From contig NZ_CP066779.1 of assembly GCF_016598535.1 (NCBI RefSeq), forward strand, positions 5,764,053 to 5,828,052: DNA of 64,000 nucleotides, read 5' to 3'. The translations under genes were made by a program, and so were the position numbers. Positions 12,530 to 21,546 of this stretch are shown here, piece by piece. Position 1 is the stretch's first letter, and each line of letters begins with the position of its first letter. The notes under the pieces were generated by a model that saw nothing but the letters and a program-made list of their open reading frames with translations, ran no database searches and was not told where the DNA came from. This stretch comes from Rhodococcus sp. P-2 (GTDB taxonomy: Bacteria > Actinomycetota > Actinomycetes > Mycobacteriales > Mycobacteriaceae).

Positions 12530-13753
12530 GTGCCCGGACAGACACGCGTCTCCGTGCGTGGCAGCGACCCTGCACCACGGACGCGTCCGAAGAATCGGAA
12601 GGCGCAAATTGCGGCCGCTGCCGCGGAAGCATTCAGCGAACGTGGCTACCACGCGGTGGGTATCGACGAGATCGCAGCGAAGGTCGGAATCTCCGGGCCT
12701 GCCCTCTATCGTCATTTCCCCACGAAATACGCGCTGTTCGTCTACACCGTGAACAACCTGACCCAGGCGTTGTTGGATGCCAGCGATCCCGCGGTACACG
12801 GAAACGACGATCCACGCGAGCAGTTGAAATCCACGATGGTGGGCGTCATTCGCGCGACGATCGAGAATCGGCGTAGGGGAGGTCTCTACCGATGGGAGGG
12901 GCGCTACCTGGTCGACGAGGATCGTGAGCAGTTGCGGGTGGGAATGCGCACGCTCAATCTTCGGATTGCCGAGCCGCTGGCCGCAGTTCGCCCGGAACTC
13001 GACCCGGCGGACGTGGAGCTCATCGCACCCGCTGTGCTCAGCGTGATCGCCAGTATCACCGGGCATCGATCGGCGTTGTCCGCCAAGCAGATCGAAGCGC
13101 TGATCCTTGCAGCATGCTGGTCCGTCGTCGGCGTCGAACTGCCGGTCGGTGTGCAAGGCGGCGCGGGGGTGGCGGCGTCCGAACGCAAAACCGGCCTCGT
13201 GCGGACGTCGAAACGTGAAGTGCTGCTTCAGGAAGCAGTCCTGCTGTTCTATCAGCGCGGGTATCACGACGTGAGCATCGAGGAGATAGGCGCCGCGGCG
13301 GGTATCAACGCGTCGAGTGTGTATCGGCACTTCGCGAGCAAGGCCGACCTACTGGCTGCGGCCTTCCACCGAGCGTCCGATCGTCTGACGATGACGTTGG
13401 GTTCGGCCTTGGCGGAATCCGAGACCCCTCTCGCAGCCGTCGAGACGTTGGCGAAGATGTACGTCGAGGTTTCGTTCGGAACCAGTGAACTGTTGGCCGT
13501 GTACTTTGCCGAGATCGGCAGCTTGCCGGATCGATCGCGGACCGAGCTGCGCAACATTCAGCGTTTGAACGTCGAGGAGTGGGCGCACCTGTGCGTCGAG
13601 GCACGGCCGGAGTTGACGATCGTCCAAGCCCGTTTTCTCGTCCACGCGGCGCTCGGGCTTGTCTTCGACATCGGCAGAATCGTGCACTTTTCCTCGGAGA
13701 ACTCCGCACAGGCCCGCGTCGAGAAACTGCTGTCCGCGACGCTCCTCGGGTAG
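12530..13753 (+). CDS. Fused tandem TetR-family transcriptional regulator
   Basis: A 407-residue protein containing two complete TetR modules. The first helix-turn-helix lies near residues 22-70 (AFSERGYHAVGIDEIAAKVGISGPALYRHFPTK) and the second near 222-270 (LFYQRGYHDVSIEEIGAAAGINASSVYRHFASK). Each is followed by its own helical ligand-binding region. Normal TetR proteins are about 200 residues and act as dimers, so this may be a pseudo-dimer in one chain. I prefer GTG 12530, which has GGAGGG four nt upstream, over GTG 12479. It is divergent from the NPD operon and probably controls it. Confidence 0.87.
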   Translation: MPGQTRVSVRGSDPAPRTRPKNRKAQIAAAAAEAFSERGYHAVGIDEIAAKVGISGPALYRHFPTKYALFVYTVNNLTQALLDASDPAVHGNDDPREQLKSTMVGVIRATIENRRRGGLYRWEGRYLVDEDREQLRVGMRTLNLRIAEPLAAVRPELDPADVELIAPAVLSVIASITGHRSALSAKQIEALILAACWSVVGVELPVGVQGGAGVAASERKTGLVRTSKREVLLQEAVLLFYQRGYHDVSIEEIGAAAGINASSVYRHFASKADLLAAAFHRASDRLTMTLGSALAESETPLAAVETLAKMYVEVSFGTSELLAVYFAEIGSLPDRSRTELRNIQRLNVEEWAHLCVEARPELTIVQARFLVHAALGLVFDIGRIVHFSSENSAQARVEKLLSATLLG

Positions 13754-13851
13754 TCCCGTCCGAAACAGTAGGTGTGACGTCACGTATCGCGGGTAGGTTC
13801 GTGATCGCAAGGCGTTCACCGAATCATGTGAAGACGGAAGTAGGGACAGCA

Positions 13852-14286
13852 ATGCCAACTCGTACCGCACGCACCGCCTGGAACGGCACCCTCGAGGCCG
13901 GATCGGGGCAGGTGGAACTCACCAGCTCGGGCGTCGCGACCTTCGACGTGTCGTTCCCCAAGCGCGCAGCTGAGGAGGCCGGCGGAACCACCAGCCCCGA
14001 GGAGCTCATCGCCGCAGCACATTCCTCCTGCTACGCGATGCAGTTGTCGGCCCTGATCGCCGAGGCCGGCGGAACCCCGCAGAGCCTGGACATCACCGCG
14101 GACGTGTCGCTCGGACCCGACACGGTCGGCTTCAAGCTCACCGGAATCAAGCTCACCGTTCGCGCCGAGGTCGACGGCCTCGACGCCGACGGCTTCGCCG
14201 AGGTCGCCCAGGCGGCCAAGGAAACCTGCCCGGTCAGCAAGGCACTGACCGGCGTCGACATCACGTTGGATGCGGCCCTGGACTGA
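13852..14286 (+). CDS. OsmC-family peroxidase (Ohr/OsmC fold)
   Basis: A 144-residue OsmC-type peroxiredoxin that reduces organic hydroperoxides. The two redox cysteines are Cys60 (AAAHSSCYAMQ) and Cys126 (AKETCPVSKAL). The N-terminal W-x-G segment (AWNGTLEAGSG) fits the OsmC rather than the Ohr branch. The start ATG follows AGGGACAGCA. It is 98 nt downstream of the double-TetR gene and could be cotranscribed or independent. Its end overlaps the convergent membrane-protein gene by 26 nt. Confidence 0.9.
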   Translation: MPTRTARTAWNGTLEAGSGQVELTSSGVATFDVSFPKRAAEEAGGTTSPEELIAAAHSSCYAMQLSALIAEAGGTPQSLDITADVSLGPDTVGFKLTGIKLTVRAEVDGLDADGFAEVAQAAKETCPVSKALTGVDITLDAALD

Positions 14287-14743
14287 TCAACTCGTGCTCG
14301 GGCGCCCCCTCCGGCGCCCGAGTGCGGTTGTGTGTGATGACCAGGTAGCTCGCGAACAGTATCGGGAGCACCCACAGGTCCGATGGATCGCGATAGACCA
14401 GGATCGGCAAGAGATCTCCGCGGAATCCTCGTGCGGTCAGGCGGAGAAACCCGATCACCCACTCGTACGCGTCACCGATCGGCGGGACCACCTTCACCGC
14501 GGCGAAGCCGATACCCGTGACCGCGATGGACCAGGCGATCGCTGCTCGCCCCACCAGGTTTCGCCTGAGCACCTCGAAAACCGAGAGCAGAAGCAGGGGA
14601 AACAGGAACACGCCGGCGACGTCGGACAGCTTGCCCGTCACCATGTTCCCGAAGGCGCCTTTGAGTGCGTGGTCGTTGATCAGAATGATCGCCACCGAAA
14701 CCAGCGCCCACGGACTCAGCAGCAGATCGCCCGGACGGTTCAC
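14261..14743 (-). CDS. Small polytopic membrane protein of unknown function
   Basis: The proposed protein has 160 residues and about four hydrophobic helices (SPWALVSVAIILIND; VAGVFLFPLLLLSVFEVL; AIAWSIAVTGIGFAAVKV; LWVLPILFASYLVIT). I recognise no family. GTG 14743 is chosen because it overlaps the stop of the upstream DUF4352 gene (GTGA), implying coupling; no separate ribosome site is visible. The frame stays open upstream, but that part runs over the DUF4352 gene. The 3' end overlaps the osmC-like gene by 26 nt. Confidence 0.65.
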   Translation of the reverse strand: MNRPGDLLLSPWALVSVAIILINDHALKGAFGNMVTGKLSDVAGVFLFPLLLLSVFEVLRRNLVGRAAIAWSIAVTGIGFAAVKVVPPIGDAYEWVIGFLRLTARGFRGDLLPILVYRDPSDLWVLPILFASYLVITHNRTRAPEGAPEHELISPGPHPT

Positions 14744-15255
14744 GACAGGTTGATCGTTGCCGAGCCGGACGAGAATAGATCGCACTTGAACTGAAGGCGC
14801 AGACCGGTTGCGGCCTCGGGGACCTCGTAGGCCAGTTCGCCTCGCTTGGCAGCGCCCGGTGCTAGTTCTCCGTCGACACTCGACGTGCTGCTGTCGGTGA
14901 ACGTGATGTTGTACGACTTGTTCGCCGAGTCCTGCAATTCGAAGCACATCATCGACGAGACAGTCGACGGCTTGTCACTGTTGTTGGTGACCTCGGTGTC
15001 GACCACCACGTAACGGTTTCCGGGATCAGCGGTGATGAACTGATTGGTCGAGACGTAAGGATCGACGACGCCGTGTACCTGTACGCGCCAGTCGCCCAGC
15101 TCGACGACGTCACCGATGCCGAAGGCAGCCGCAGGAGCGGTGGACGAACCGTTGTCGTCGACCTTCTTCGCTTCGTCTGTTTCGCCCGAGGCGATGGTTG
15201 CGAACAAGGCTGCGCCGACGGCGAGGAGGACGAGGGGAGTGCGGAGTGATCGCAT
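14740..15255 (-). CDS. Secreted DUF4352-type protein
   Basis: A 171-residue protein with an N-terminal signal or anchor segment (RTPLVLLAVGAALFATIASG). An immunoglobulin-like domain follows (GDVVELGDWRVQVHGVVDPY; RYVVVDTEVTNNSDKP; GELAYEVPEAATGLRLQF), as in DUF4352 / telokin-like proteins of the actinobacterial envelope. The signal segment has no lipobox Cys. The ATG has GAAAGG upstream. Its stop is fused by GTGA to the membrane-protein gene. It is divergent from the sensor kinase gene at 15445. A role as an extracellular partner of the kinase is possible but not shown. Confidence 0.72.
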   Translation of the reverse strand: MRSLRTPLVLLAVGAALFATIASGETDEAKKVDDNGSSTAPAAAFGIGDVVELGDWRVQVHGVVDPYVSTNQFITADPGNRYVVVDTEVTNNSDKPSTVSSMMCFELQDSANKSYNITFTDSSTSSVDGELAPGAAKRGELAYEVPEAATGLRLQFKCDLFSSGSATINLS

Positions 15256-15444
15256 GATGTGCGCCTTTCGAGAGTTGGTATGGCACAAGTCAACGATGCG
15301 AAGACTGCTCACCGCTTCAGCCGAAAGATCGGTCCGCCTCATCCTTTCGGTCGGAACCTGGCGGTTCGTCCACCCGTTCGGCTGATTCGAGGCGTCGGTG
15401 GCGGTCGATACGCTTGCTCGGTGATCACCACCCAAGGAACTGTT

Positions 15445-16635
15445 GTGCGACGGCGCGTATGGACCACCACCGCCGTCGCGTTCAGCCTTTTCTGTTCCTT
15501 CATGACGGTGGGCATCGCCGGTTCGTCGGGAAACATGCCACCGGTCCTGGTCGGGATCGGGTTCGTCCTGGGCGTGGCGGGCGGGGTATCGCTCGTCTGG
15601 CGCCATCAACATCCTTGGATGGTTCTGGCGATCACGCTGGTCGGGCCGCTGTTCTTTCCCACTGATGCAACGGCGGCGCTCATCGCGTTGTTCGCCGTTG
15701 CCAGGATCGCACGTGGGCCTCGGCTTGCTGCCGCTGCGGCAGCTGTCTTCGTCGTGTGCGGAATTTCGTTGACCTACGACGCTTTTCGAAATCGTGAGTA
15801 CTCCGTTCTCACGATGGGCACCATGAAACCCAAGGACGGTTCGGCAGTCGTTCAATACGACGTCGCCATCTGGATCCCGTGGCTCGTCGCGGCCGTCATG
15901 GTCGGCATCGTCGTGGCGCTCTCTCTCCTGATCCGGACCAGGACCGAACTCGTCGAGGCCGAGCACGTACGGGATCTGGCCACCGAGAAAACCGACGTGA
16001 TGCGCGACGAGATGATTCGCACCGAGGAACGAACGCGGATCGCTCGCGACATGCACGATACGATCGCCGCCAGCTTGAGCCGGATTTCGTTGTTCGCCGG
16101 CGGGCTGCAGGTGAGCGCGGCAGACAATCCCGAGAAGGTCGTCAACACGGCTGCGATGATCAGAACGACCGCGCACGAGGCTTTGGACGAATTGAAGGGA
16201 ATCGTCGGAGTGCTCAGAGGAAATGGTGATCGTCGCGAACACGGTGGGCATCAAGGGATCGACGCGATCGGAGATCTGGTCAACAGTGCCCGCGCCGCCG
16301 GCATTCACTGCCGTCTCGAATCCGAGTTGCTCCCGGGTGACGTCGGAATGTTGGCGGGGCACGTCTGCTATCGCGTCGTGCAGGAGTCACTGACCAATGT
16401 CCAGAAATACGCGAGCGACCAGATGCTCGTCATTTCGGTGACCGGGTCTCCGCACGACGGAATCCGCATCCTCGCACGCAACAAGCTCAGCGAGCTTGCA
16501 CCCATGACGTCGATCGGTTCGCGATCAGGTCTACGCGGACTGGCCGAACAGGCGCGAGAGATCGGCGGCAAGGTCGAGGCCGGTGCGTTGGGGGACGATT
16601 TCCTCGTCAGTTGCTGGGTGCCCTGGTCGTCGTAG
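15445..16635 (+). CDS. NarL-type sensor histidine kinase
   Basis: A 396-residue membrane kinase. About four or five transmembrane helices fill residues 5-130, with a last helix before residue 175 (WIPWLVAAVMVGIVVALSLLI). A HisKA_3 dimerisation segment follows with the phospho-acceptor His in RTRIARDMHDTIAASLSRI. The ATP-binding domain keeps the N-box (RVVQESLTNVQKYAS) and a G-box (SGLRGLAEQAREIGG). Where a D-x-G-x-G motif is usual it has ILARNKLSEL, a variant seen in actinobacterial kinases. GTG 15445 has AAGGAA five nt upstream and is preferred over GTG 15421. It pairs with the response regulator 48 nt downstream. Confidence 0.88.
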   Translation: MRRRVWTTTAVAFSLFCSFMTVGIAGSSGNMPPVLVGIGFVLGVAGGVSLVWRHQHPWMVLAITLVGPLFFPTDATAALIALFAVARIARGPRLAAAAAAVFVVCGISLTYDAFRNREYSVLTMGTMKPKDGSAVVQYDVAIWIPWLVAAVMVGIVVALSLLIRTRTELVEAEHVRDLATEKTDVMRDEMIRTEERTRIARDMHDTIAASLSRISLFAGGLQVSAADNPEKVVNTAAMIRTTAHEALDELKGIVGVLRGNGDRREHGGHQGIDAIGDLVNSARAAGIHCRLESELLPGDVGMLAGHVCYRVVQESLTNVQKYASDQMLVISVTGSPHDGIRILARNKLSELAPMTSIGSRSGLRGLAEQAREIGGKVEAGALGDDFLVSCWVPWSS

Positions 16636-16683
16636 CCCGCCCACCCTCTCACTGTCGGGGGCTCTGGGTAATCTGAGCGCACT

Positions 16684-17337
16684 ATGGACGCTGACTCGCG
16701 CATCACAGTTTTGATCGTCGACAACGACGCCTGGGTTCGGCGCGGAATGAAGGACATCCTGGAAGCAGCGCCGGACATCGTGGTCGTTGCCGAGGCAGAA
16801 GACGGCGATCAGGTCGCAGCCAAGGTCACGCGTTTTCGTCCGCACGTTGTGTTGATGGATCTGAAGATGGCGCGGGTCGGCGGCCTGGAGGCCACCCGAG
16901 AATTGATGACCATGAGCAATCCGCCGAAGGTCATTGCGATGACAGCCTTCGACGTCGACGACATGGTCGTGCAGGCCGTCGAGGCGGGCGCGCACAGTTT
17001 CCTGAGCAAGGACGCGGCTCCACAGGCGTTCCAGCAGGCAGTACGAGTGGTGGCGTCCGACCACTCGTTGTTCAGTTGCGATTCTCTGCGCGCCATCGTG
17101 GCCTCGACGCCGCGTCGGCAAGCCCCCGATCAGACCCCCCTCGCGTCGCTCACCGAACGCGAGCGTGAAGTGCTGGCAATCCTGGCGACGGGCGCGGCCA
17201 ACAGCGTCATCGCGGAGCGGTTGTACCTCGGTGAGACCACCGTCAAGACGCACATCTCTTCACTGTTCGCCAAGCTCGGCGTGCCCAACCGGGTGGGTGC
17301 GTCGTTGATCGCGTTCCGGTGTGGCCTGGTCACGTGA
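16684..17337 (+). CDS. NarL/LuxR-family response regulator
   Basis: A 217-residue response regulator. The receiver domain (residues 6-125) has acidic residues in LIVDNDAW, the phospho-Asp in VLMDLKM near residue 59, Thr in AMTAFD and Lys in LSKDAA. The GerE-type helix-turn-helix (residues 150-215; LTEREREVLAILATGAANSVIAERLYLGETTVKTHISSLFAKLG) binds DNA. It is cotranscribed with the upstream kinase. The signal and target genes are not visible; the neighbouring envelope proteins are candidates. Confidence 0.92.
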   Translation: MDADSRITVLIVDNDAWVRRGMKDILEAAPDIVVVAEAEDGDQVAAKVTRFRPHVVLMDLKMARVGGLEATRELMTMSNPPKVIAMTAFDVDDMVVQAVEAGAHSFLSKDAAPQAFQQAVRVVASDHSLFSCDSLRAIVASTPRRQAPDQTPLASLTEREREVLAILATGAANSVIAERLYLGETTVKTHISSLFAKLGVPNRVGASLIAFRCGLVT

Positions 17338-17377
17338 CTCGGGACTAATCCCGCCCCTGTTCGTTGTTGCACCTTCG

Positions 17378-18037
17378 GTGACTGATCAAATCGTGATTGA
17401 CCAAGACGTGACCATCGAAGTGTGGTCGGACGTCGCTTGCCCGTGGTGCTACATCGGAAAGACCAGGTTCCTCTCGGCTCTGGATCGTTTCGAGAACAAG
17501 GACCGCGTCAACGTCATCTGGCGCTCGTACCAGCTCGCTCCGGAGACCCCGGTGGGCGCGGGCCGTACCGAACTCGACGCGTTGGTCGAGATGAAGGGGA
17601 TGGCGCCTGATCAGGTACGTCAGATGTTCGCCCATGTCAGTGCGACGGCAGCCGAGGTCGGGTTGACCTTGGACTTCGACACCGTGATCGCCGCCAATAC
17701 CTTTGATGCGCACAGGTTGCTGCATCTCGCGGGTGAGCGGCAGAACGAACTCCTCGAAGCGCTGTTCAAGGCTCACTTCAGCGACGGCAAGGTGATCGAC
17801 GACCGTGAGGTGTTGGTCGAGCTGGCCGTGAGCGTCGGTCTCGATGCCGATGTGGTGCGCGAGCAACTGGGCTCCGATGCCGCCGCCGAGGCCGTGCGCG
17901 AGGATCTGTCCATGGCCCGCCAACTCCAGGTCAGTGGTGTTCCGTTCTTCGTTGCCAACCGTGCGGTCGCAGTGTCGGGCGCTCAGCCCGAAGAGGTGTT
18001 TCTGCAGTTGCTTACTCAGGCCTCCGAACCGGCCTGA
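17378..18037 (+). CDS. DsbA-family oxidoreductase, FrnE-like
   Basis: A 219-residue thioredoxin-fold protein of the FrnE/HCCA-isomerase-like DsbA group. The N-terminal EVWSDVACPWCYIGK carries the C-x-x-C active site, and the cis-proline loop is QVSGVPFFV. There is no signal peptide, so it acts in the cytoplasm as a dithiol oxidoreductase or isomerase. GTG 17378 was chosen because the protein then starts close to the fold boundary; GTG 17393 is an alternative. Neither has a strong ribosome site. The 3' end overlaps the convergent GAF regulator by 22 nt. Confidence 0.88.
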   Translation: MTDQIVIDQDVTIEVWSDVACPWCYIGKTRFLSALDRFENKDRVNVIWRSYQLAPETPVGAGRTELDALVEMKGMAPDQVRQMFAHVSATAAEVGLTLDFDTVIAANTFDAHRLLHLAGERQNELLEALFKAHFSDGKVIDDREVLVELAVSVGLDADVVREQLGSDAAAEAVREDLSMARQLQVSGVPFFVANRAVAVSGAQPEEVFLQLLTQASEPA

Positions 18038-19356
18038 GTAAGGCGAGCGGCACGTACTGCCGGCGCGTTCGAGAACGGCAACAGATGCGCGCCGTCCACG
18101 GGGCAGGACAACGTCACGTGCGCTGCATCGACGAACCGGTACGGCTGCGCTGCAACAACTCCGGCAAGGTTCTTTCGCAGACGTGACATCTCGGCCCGCG
18201 CAGTCACCGTGCGGGCCGGGTCACCGAACAGGTCTTGCGCCAACCGAGATGCAGTCAGTCCTCGTCTTTCCGATCCGAGGAGGAACAGAATCTCGGCGTG
18301 CCGCTGGGTCGGGGAGTACGCCCATTCGCCGAACCCGGATGTGACGGTCACCGACATGTTCTCGGAATCGCGCAGATCGATATGCACCGTGGGAGCGGTG
18401 ATTTTCTCGCCGGTGGTGATCGGACGAACCAGCCACCCGCCGGGGAGCGGATCCAGTTCGCACAGGCCCAGAGCCGGAAACCACGTTCTGCCGGGAGCCA
18501 AAGCTGCGGGAAGCAGCACGCGCGAGCGATGGGGGAGTGCGTCGACCGCTGCGACCCAACCATGAGTATCGATCACCAATGCGGGTGATCCGCTGCGGGC
18601 AAGCATCGGCCCTGCAACAGAACGTAATTGATCGAGATTGTCCCTGTGCTTGTCCCGCAGGTGTGATTGGGCGAGGCGTGCGACGGCGTCGACCAGAGCG
18701 AGCGTCGTGGGATGGACGGTCTTCGCCGGACCACTGATGTCCACCACGCCGATGACACGGTCGTCCCGCGGATCGCGGATGGGTGCCCCCGCACATGTCC
18801 ACGGATGGTGGCTACGCGCATAATGTTCCGCCGAGAAGATCTGCACCGCCTGTCGTGACACCAATGCCGTTCCGATGGCGTTGGTACCGACGCTGTCCTC
18901 GGCCCAGTTCGCCCCTTCGACAAAACCCAGACGCGCAGCCTGGTCGAGTACGCGATGGGAACCGCTGCGCCACAGCACAGTTCCGCGAAGGTCCGCTACG
19001 ACCATGATGTTCTCACCGCTTGCGGTGACCGATTCGAGTCCACGCGTGACGTCGTCGAGCACGTCGTACAGTCCGGACTCACGACGACGGAGATCGAGTT
19101 CGGCAACGTCCATCGACGGTTCGACCCGGTTGTGCTCGGGGTCGATACCGAGTTCGCGCAGGCGCTGCCACGATTGGCGCACCACGTCCCTGGGTCGGGC
19201 CGGTGCGCGGTCTCCGGCCATCGTCGCGTCGTACACCGCGGCGAGGGTCCTCGCGTAGTCGCGAGGATCCTCGCCGGGTGGCATCGCGGGTTCGGGCAAC
19301 CGCCTTTTCTGCGAGGGCACCGTTTTCGGCGAAGGCACCGTTCTCAGTGACGACAC
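18016..19356 (-). CDS. GAF-domain transcriptional regulator (AcoR-like without AAA domain)
   Basis: A 446-residue cytoplasmic regulator. The N-terminal half has the AcoR-type sensor: VRQSWQRLRELGIDP, then a GAF domain (WAEDSVGTNAIGTALVSRQAVQIFSAEHYA; HPWTCAGAPIRDPRDDRVIGVVDISGP). The C-terminal 110 residues (SPTQRHAEILFLLGSERRGLTASRLAQDLFGDPA) look like a winged-helix DNA-binding module, and no sigma54 AAA domain is present, as expected in actinobacteria. The start (GTG 19356) is weakly supported; ATG 19284 is an alternative. Two imperfect 18-nt repeats encode TVPS(P/Q)K near the N-terminus. It lies 5 nt after the SDR gene, in one operon, and may bind the repeats at 20225-20279. Confidence 0.82.
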   Translation of the reverse strand: MSSLRTVPSPKTVPSQKRRLPEPAMPPGEDPRDYARTLAAVYDATMAGDRAPARPRDVVRQSWQRLRELGIDPEHNRVEPSMDVAELDLRRRESGLYDVLDDVTRGLESVTASGENIMVVADLRGTVLWRSGSHRVLDQAARLGFVEGANWAEDSVGTNAIGTALVSRQAVQIFSAEHYARSHHPWTCAGAPIRDPRDDRVIGVVDISGPAKTVHPTTLALVDAVARLAQSHLRDKHRDNLDQLRSVAGPMLARSGSPALVIDTHGWVAAVDALPHRSRVLLPAALAPGRTWFPALGLCELDPLPGGWLVRPITTGEKITAPTVHIDLRDSENMSVTVTSGFGEWAYSPTQRHAEILFLLGSERRGLTASRLAQDLFGDPARTVTARAEMSRLRKNLAGVVAAQPYRFVDAAHVTLSCPVDGAHLLPFSNAPAVRAARLTQAGSEA

Positions 19357-19361
19357 TTCGG

Positions 19362-20141
19362 TCAGCGGTAGACGAGACCGCCGTCGATGAGACCGGCCTG
19401 CCCGGTCATGTAGTCGGAATCGGGCCCGGCGAGGTACGAGACGAAACCGGCTACATCGTCGGGGGTTTCAGCTCGACTCAGCGCAATTCCGCCGACGAAC
19501 TTCTCGTAGGTGGCGCCCTCCGGCGCACCGGTCAGTTCGGCGAACCTCTTGTCGATCGTCACCCACATGTCGGTTCCCACGACGCCGGGGCAGTACGCGT
19601 TGACGGTGATTCCGTCGGACGCGTATTCCTTGGCCGCGGCCTGAGTGAGGGCCCTGACCGCGAATTTCGTGGCGCTGTAGACGCCGAGCATGGCGAATCC
19701 GTCGTGGCCGGCGATGGACGACGCGTTGATGATCTTTCCGCGTTGTCCCAGCGCTTGGAACTTTGCTGCTGCAGCTTGAATTCCCCACAGCACACCGTCG
19801 ACGTTGACGCTCCAGATCTTGGAGACCTCTTCCGGCGTCGCGTCGGAGATCGGGCCGACGAGAGCGATTCCAGCGTTGTTGACGATGACGTCGAATCCGC
19901 CCAATTCCTTGTGTGCGTGTTCGACAGCGGCGTTCACCTGTGCTCGATCGCTGACGTCGGCGACAAACGTGGTCGCCTGACGCCCGATCTGTCGAATCTC
20001 GTCGGCAACCGCATCCAGTTTGGTCTGGTCGAGGTCGACCAGTGCGATGTCGGCGCCGTCGTGGGCGAGGCGGAGAGCGATTCCGCGTCCGATTCCTTGG
20101 CCGGCGCCGGTGACCAGAACTACCTTGCCCGTGATGCTCAT
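19362..20141 (-). CDS. Short-chain dehydrogenase, acetoin/diacetyl reductase-like
   Basis: A 259-residue classical SDR. The cofactor motif is TGAGQGIGRG, then NNAG, and the catalytic Tyr-x-x-x-Lys is YSATK. The C-terminal stretch (AYCPGVVGTDMWVTIDKRFAEL; PDSDYMTGQAGLIDGG) closely resembles (S)-acetoin-forming diacetyl reductases / 2,3-butanediol dehydrogenases of the BudC type, which reduce vicinal diketones with NAD(P)H. The ATG has GAGGAG upstream. It is cotranscribed with an AcoR-like GAF regulator, consistent with hydroxyketone or diol metabolism, but the specificity is inferred. Confidence 0.85.
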   Translation of the reverse strand: MSITGKVVLVTGAGQGIGRGIALRLAHDGADIALVDLDQTKLDAVADEIRQIGRQATTFVADVSDRAQVNAAVEHAHKELGGFDVIVNNAGIALVGPISDATPEEVSKIWSVNVDGVLWGIQAAAAKFQALGQRGKIINASSIAGHDGFAMLGVYSATKFAVRALTQAAAKEYASDGITVNAYCPGVVGTDMWVTIDKRFAELTGAPEGATYEKFVGGIALSRAETPDDVAGFVSYLAGPDSDYMTGQAGLIDGGLVYR

Positions 20142-20224
20142 GCAGTTTCTCCTCGTTGGTAGTGAAACGGTTAGCCGTGAACCGGTGAGTGATTTGTATG
20201 TGACCGCGACCACAATGCGGAAGG

Positions 20225-20279
20225 GTTGCACGGTGTTGCAATTCCGAAGAATCGGACAGCGATTGCAACCCTTGGCAAC
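20225..20279. promoter_or_regulatory. Paired GTTGCA/TGCAAC repeats in a divergent promoter
   Basis: GTTGCA at 20225-20230 and 20235-20240 (10-bp period) faces TGCAAC at 20264-20269 and GGCAAC at 20274-20279 (10-bp period) across a 23-nt gap. The result is an inverted repeat of direct-repeat pairs. It lies between the SDR-GAF regulator operon and the membrane-protein gene. The same TGCAAC-N4-TGCAAC arrangement recurs at 23146-23161, so a common activator or repressor is likely. Confidence 0.6.
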
Positions 20280-20361
20280 CCTCCCGGTGCCCCGCGCGAC
20301 AGCTTCATAGTTGCGCGACCACTTCGCGAATCATCTTGCGAGACAATCTGGGAGAGGGAAC

Positions 20362-21507
20362 ATGACCGCTACAGTCGACACACCCACAGAACCGGCGACG
20401 CCGAACCGGCCACCGTCACGCCGCTGGATCGAGTTCGGAATCACCAATCTTGTGATCGTTCTCGTGCTGGCCGTGGCGAGTTGGTACCTTTTGGCAGATC
20501 CGACCACCAGTCCGTGGAATTTCTATCCTTTGCCGTTCAACGCGGCGCTTTTCTGGGCGATCCTCTTTGTGGTGTTCATCGGCTTCAACTGTGAGTTCGC
20601 CGGCTTCGATCGACTCCCGCAGCCGGCGAAGGGGCTGGCGATCATGGCCGCGACCGCGGTCTTCGCCGTCGTGGTGACGTGGCTCCTGGCACACGGTTTG
20701 GGGAGCTTGTACCCGGATTTCGCGGCCGATCGTGAGGGCGGTCTCGGTTTTTTCGCGGGTGCGCTGTTCGTGCTCTTCGGATTCGGGACCTGGGTGATGG
20801 TGGTCCTGAACTGGCAGCACTGGCCGTGGACTTCCCTCGGGATGAAGCAACCGCTGGTGGGGTTGTGTGAGATCGCGTTTGTCGCCGTCCCGACGCTGGC
20901 GCTGTACTTCGTGTTCGGCCTGCCGTCCGTGTCGCTTTCCGCCACGGATCCGTTGATGACCGTCGACACCGTGCTCGGTTGGTTCTACTGCGTCGTGGTG
21001 GTCGTGATCCTGACCGGTCAGACGCTCGACAACTGGCCGTGGCGACTGTTCGGCGGTGGTGGAAAGACGGCGCTCGCAGCCACGATCGGTAACTTCGCCG
21101 CGGGAACCGGCTTGTACTTCGTGGCACTTCCGGTCGTGAAGGCACTGGTGGGAAGCGATGCTGTTGCCGAGTTGGGTGGCGTGGTCCATCAGTTCCCGGC
21201 GCAGCTCGGTGTGTGCTGGGCGTTCTGGATGATCTTCTGGGCCAACGCCTTCGGCAACAAGCCGACGGGTTTTGCTGACGGGGTCAACCTCGCGATCCGC
21301 GCGCTGCTCACGTTTGCGCTCGCGGTGGTGACCTTCCTGTTCTATTACCGCTTTGCGGCAGAGCACATTCTTCACGAGCCGGCAGTTGTCGACGGATTAC
21401 ACGGTAACGCACTGGGTTTCGTGGACTGGGCTGTGCTGTGGACGCTGTTCTACGTCGTGGGATTTCAGTCGCTGGGACTCGGCAAGTTGAAACCTGCTGA
21501 GGGGTGA
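20362..21507 (+). CDS. Polytopic membrane protein of unknown function
   Basis: A 381-residue integral membrane protein with about nine or ten helices, rich in Trp and Phe (SWYLLADPTTSPWNFYPLPFNAALFWAIL at the start; WAFWMIFWANAFGNKP near the middle). I recognise no named family. Conserved-looking polar positions include NWQHWPW and DNWPW. The start ATG has GGAGAGGG upstream. It is divergent from the SDR/GAF regulator operon, sharing a promoter region with TTGCAA repeats, and convergent with the exporter gene behind a hairpin terminator. A role in transport or sensing of the compound handled by the nearby monooxygenase is possible. Confidence 0.75.
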   Translation: MTATVDTPTEPATPNRPPSRRWIEFGITNLVIVLVLAVASWYLLADPTTSPWNFYPLPFNAALFWAILFVVFIGFNCEFAGFDRLPQPAKGLAIMAATAVFAVVVTWLLAHGLGSLYPDFAADREGGLGFFAGALFVLFGFGTWVMVVLNWQHWPWTSLGMKQPLVGLCEIAFVAVPTLALYFVFGLPSVSLSATDPLMTVDTVLGWFYCVVVVVILTGQTLDNWPWRLFGGGGKTALAATIGNFAAGTGLYFVALPVVKALVGSDAVAELGGVVHQFPAQLGVCWAFWMIFWANAFGNKPTGFADGVNLAIRALLTFALAVVTFLFYYRFAAEHILHEPAVVDGLHGNALGFVDWAVLWTLFYVVGFQSLGLGKLKPAEG

Positions 21508-21509
21508 CA

Positions 21510-21539
21510 CGGTTGCCCGCACGACGGTGCGGGCAACCG
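21510..21539. terminator. Bidirectional hairpin terminator
   Basis: A perfect 13-bp stem (CGGTTGCCCGCAC and its complement) with a GACG loop sits between the convergent membrane-protein and MFS genes. There is no T-run on either side. Confidence 0.78.
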
Positions 21540-21546
21540 GTATCGG